Source: Bacteroidales bacterium (GTDB taxonomy: Bacteria; Bacteroidota; Bacteroidia; Bacteroidales; WCHB1-69). From it: a stretch of DNA of 25,484 bases. Each line of letters begins with the position of its first letter. Position 1 is the first letter of the stretch. The notes under the pieces were generated by a model, which was not told the DNA's origin, searched no databases, and saw nothing but the letters and a program-made list of their open reading frames with translations. Made by a program: the position numbers and the translations under genes. Shown here in pieces: positions 23,451-25,484 of the stretch. The stretch covers positions 1 through 25,484 of the forward strand of contig JAFPXF010000027.1 in assembly GCA_017394765.1 (NCBI GenBank), written 5' to 3'.

Positions 23451-23855
23451 ATGTCCTTTTGCCGTGATACAATATTGAATGATTTCGCCCGAACGTTTAA
23501 ATCCAACAATCATTTTCACCACACCGACTCCATCCAATTCACACCTCATTTGCTGCATTTTGGCAAATTTTTCTTGATTTTTGACACCCTTTTTCGTCGG
23601 TGTGGGTTTACCGAATTTGACGGCTTTCCGCAAAATAGTATCCAGTTGAAAGATGGCCAATGTAGAGCTGTAGTTCTTGGCAGCGTGGCGCATAGTCTCA
23701 GTGATTGATATGAACCGAATATGAATATAATCCTGGAGTGAGTTGTTGTACACTTTTTTATTTGGATTCGCCGATGTCCACTCTCGATACGCCTGTGATA
23801 TTATCCCCTCCCGCGTCTTTAGTTCTTCTTTAGAGTTTCCTTTTGGTATATTCAT
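23418..23855 (-). CDS. Conserved-looking soluble protein of unknown function
   Basis: I do not recognise a named family. The 145-residue product is hydrophilic, with no signal peptide or membrane segment. It begins MNIPKGNSKEELKTREGI, has a helical first half (for example ISQAYREW), a middle part SITETMRHAAKNYSS and a Lys-rich second half ending with VKMIVGFKRSGEIIQYCI. The whole is basic, which might suit nucleic-acid or ribosome contact, but no motif proves this. It is a single gene with a well-formed promoter at 23881-23911. The 3' end overlaps, in antisense, the terminator end of the small RNA candidate. Proteins starting this way seem familiar from gut Bacteroidetes as hypothetical proteins; that is memory, not proof. 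Confidence 0.7.
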   Translation of the reverse strand: MNIPKGNSKEELKTREGIISQAYREWTSANPNKKVYNNSLQDYIHIRFISITETMRHAAKNYSSTLAIFQLDTILRKAVKFGKPTPTKKGVKNQEKFAKMQQMRCELDGVGVVKMIVGFKRSGEIIQYCITAKGHKKKEIDRSAL

Positions 23856-23880
23856 AATATTTCATTTTCAAAACAACGTG

Positions 23881-23911
23881 CAAAAATAATGAAATTAAAA
23901 ATTATTTACAA
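23881..23911 (-). promoter_or_regulatory. Promoter of the unknown gene at 23418-23855
   Basis: On the minus strand TTG (23909-23911), 20 bp spacer, TATTTTTG (23881-23888), then 25 bp to the ATG at 23855. It fits the Bacteroidetes -33/-7 consensus fully. Confidence 0.75.
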
Positions 23912-23956
23912 TAGTTAAAATATTTTTTTACACAATGTTTTTCCATACCTGATTTG

Positions 23957-23987
23957 TTGTTTGACGAAAAGATTTTTTTTACTTTTG
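23957..23987 (+). promoter_or_regulatory. Promoter of the secreted-protein gene at 24043
   Basis: TTG at 23957-23959, 20 bp spacer, TACTTTTG at 23980-23987, then 55 bp to the ATG. It is divergent from the promoter at 23881-23911. Confidence 0.65.
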
Positions 23988-24042
23988 CAACGTCTTTTTG
24001 GGCAATATTGCTGTAAATACACAAAAAGGAAACCTAAACCAA

Positions 24043-24921
24043 ATGAAAAAACTCTTCACCATTGTTTTCCTGACAGTCTGCACCTGCCTCCCGGCATTAT
24101 CCCAAAACACGGAGTATTCGAGAAGCGGCAAAAACGGCGTTTGGTTTGAGGTGCGGATGGACACTTCGAATCCTTGCCGCTATACTGAGGACAACAAAAT
24201 CTACCAGGCCGACAGGGAGTTCACTTTCGAGTTCCACTATTTCGACCCGCAGGGCAAAGAACGCTTTATGCGGTATGAACGTATTCCAAAACAGGGATAT
24301 GAACTTACGGAAACCGGCGACACCGTCACAAACACATACTATTTTCCGGATTTCTCCTTCTCAGATGAGTTCGATGCAAAAGACTCCTGCATCAATCGTT
24401 ATTTATTAAAAGTTGCTTGCTCGGGTCGTGGATTCAGAAAAGATTATGACCAAACCGTGGAGGAGTTTTACTTTCTCTTGGATGATCAGAGATCAAAGTT
24501 GCCATTATCTATGTCCGGCATCGTGGAGAACGAGCGGAACTTATGGATGCATCCCAACCGGAGCTGTCTGTTCAGAGTTCTCGAACTTAACCCGTTCCCG
24601 TATATCCAATATCCCGTCGAAAAAGGGAGAAAATGGAAGTGGAAGCTCACTATCGGCAGCCATTGGGGCGACGAGCGGTGGAAAACCTGGACGGGCGGCA
24701 TCGTCAACAAGTACCAATACAAGATCACCGACACGGATTGCGAGGTCGTCACGCCCGTGGGCGCGCTTTCGTGCGTAAAGGTGGAGGCCGTGGCCAAAAG
24801 TCGCATCGGAAAGACCTACCTCACGGCCTATTACAACGATACCTATGGTTTTGTGAAAATGGACAACACCAACATTGACGGGTCGCGGTTGCTGGTCGAT
24901 TTGGTGGGGACGAATTTCTGA
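24043..24921 (+). CDS. Secreted or periplasmic protein of unknown function
   Basis: From the ATG at 24043 the product has 292 residues with a Sec signal peptide (MKKLFTIVFL, cleavage near ALSQ, about residue 20). A longer frame from 23998 would put 15 extra residues before the signal peptide, and is rejected. The mature protein looks all-beta, rich in aromatic residues. Its final 85 residues or so (from KWKWKLTIGSHWGDERW to FVKMDNTNIDGSRLLVDL) recall beta-rich lipid-handling or DUF3108-like folds, with alternating strands such as GALSCVKVEAVAKS and KTYLTAYYNDTYGFVKM. I cannot assign a function. No lipobox and no T9SS sorting domain are present. It has its own promoter at 23957-23987. The following lipoprotein gene starts 82 bp later. 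Confidence 0.75.
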   Translation: MKKLFTIVFLTVCTCLPALSQNTEYSRSGKNGVWFEVRMDTSNPCRYTEDNKIYQADREFTFEFHYFDPQGKERFMRYERIPKQGYELTETGDTVTNTYYFPDFSFSDEFDAKDSCINRYLLKVACSGRGFRKDYDQTVEEFYFLLDDQRSKLPLSMSGIVENERNLWMHPNRSCLFRVLELNPFPYIQYPVEKGRKWKWKLTIGSHWGDERWKTWTGGIVNKYQYKITDTDCEVVTPVGALSCVKVEAVAKSRIGKTYLTAYYNDTYGFVKMDNTNIDGSRLLVDLVGTNF

Positions 24922-25003
24922 GGTGTTGTTTTCCTCTCACGCAATATCTTTCCCGCGAAACACGTTGGTCTTTATAATATTGTTCACCAACACTTTAACC
25001 GTT

Positions 25004-25484
25004 ATGAGAAAAACCATCTTGACCATTCTTTTGCTCGCCGCAATATTTTCTATTATAGGTTGTTGCAACTCTCAAACGCATGCTGAAGAGATTGATGAGA
25101 TTCAAATTATTGAACCAGTGGATACCCTCGCAAATATACCTATGACTATTAAGTTTACATCCGTTTACATCCCTTGTACCGTTAATGGCAAAACCAAATT
25201 GTTTATTTTGGATCCTGAATGGAAACACAATTGCATAGAAAAGAGGTTTATATCAGAATTATACGACACTACAGGAACGTTGCGCACTTCATTTAAGGAT
25301 GGATACTCTACTGTTTTAAGTATTCATACACTACAATACACCATCGGAAATCAAAATTTCATGCTGGATACGTCTCAGGTGATTTCGCACAACGACAGTG
25401 ACTGGTACGGATATATTGGGAAACCATTATTCAACGAGAAGGTTGTTTGTATAAATTTTGACGAAAAAGAGATGTATATAACGA
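25004..25484 (+). CDS. Partial lipoprotein, resembling a degenerate retropepsin-like aspartic protease
   Basis: From the ATG at 25004 a frame stays open to the end of the window (160 codons), so the 3' end is missing. It begins with a lipoprotein signal peptide (MRKTILTILLL, lipobox IIGC, Cys at about residue 19). From about residue 49 the order of elements recalls bacterial retropepsin-like proteins: IKFTSVYIPCTVNGKTKLFILDPEWKHNCIEKRF-type strand, turn and helix (described here, with key residues FILD-P-E), a repeat of strands around YTIGNQNF, then GYIGKPLF and VVCINFDEKEMYI. The catalytic DTG is replaced by DPE, so cleavage activity is unlikely if the assignment is right. The base composition is clearly more AT-rich than the neighbouring genes. 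Confidence 0.6.
   Translation, partial: MRKTILTILLLAAIFSIIGCCNSQTHAEEIDEIQIIEPVDTLANIPMTIKFTSVYIPCTVNGKTKLFILDPEWKHNCIEKRFISELYDTTGTLRTSFKDGYSTVLSIHTLQYTIGNQNFMLDTSQVISHNDSDWYGYIGKPLFNEKVVCINFDEKEMYIT

Noticed and set aside
24964..24991. 6-bp inverted repeat GTTGGT/ACCAAC before the last lipoprotein gene
   Set aside because: The stem is short with a 16-nt loop and no T-run or nearby promoter; chance is likely.

Overview
The window looks like chromosomal DNA of a member of the Bacteroidota, most likely order Bacteroidales. Four things support this. The promoters are of the Bacteroidetes type (TAnnTTTG at -7, several with a TTG about 20 bp upstream). One secreted protein carries a C-terminal type IX secretion sorting domain. 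There is a FISUMP-domain lipoprotein. The gene order ftsX - DUF3098 - uppP - truB is typical of that phylum. The genus cannot be named from sequence alone.

Left accessory part (1-4500): two small membrane proteins, a FISUMP-domain lipoprotein with a companion lipoprotein, a small T9SS cargo protein and a small PAS-domain protein. A decayed partial copy of the PAS gene lies on the other side of the T9SS gene, a sign of local duplication and decay.

Cell-envelope block on the minus strand (4510-12423): D-Ala-D-Ala ligase, two tandem glucosaminidase-fold/LysM proteins (one without the catalytic glutamate), an M23 endopeptidase and an orphan oligopeptide-type solute-binding lipoprotein form a likely operon read from a promoter near 10520. 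Upstream is an MsbA-like ABC exporter with its own promoter, divergent from ftsX.

Housekeeping block on the plus strand (12552-19329): ftsX, DUF3098, uppP and truB; then rpmE2 with a clear promoter and terminator; then lon, whose probable promoter lies just upstream of the rpmE2 terminator hairpin; then meaB.

Right part (19373-25484): a PurF-family protein without the N-terminal nucleophilic cysteine and a compact thiF-like/thiE-like/thiD operon, all on the minus strand. Next comes an apparently undescribed small RNA candidate at 23364-23450: a promoter, a flush 12-position closing helix, two internal hairpins and a U9 tract, convergent with a gene of unknown function. The window ends with a secreted protein of unknown function and a lipoprotein cut by the window edge that resembles a degenerate retropepsin-like protein.

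Many of the less ordinary proteins are family members whose catalytic residues are missing (glucosaminidase, PurF, ThiF, ThiE and the putative retropepsin). No CRISPR array, complete insertion sequence, tRNA or rRNA was seen.
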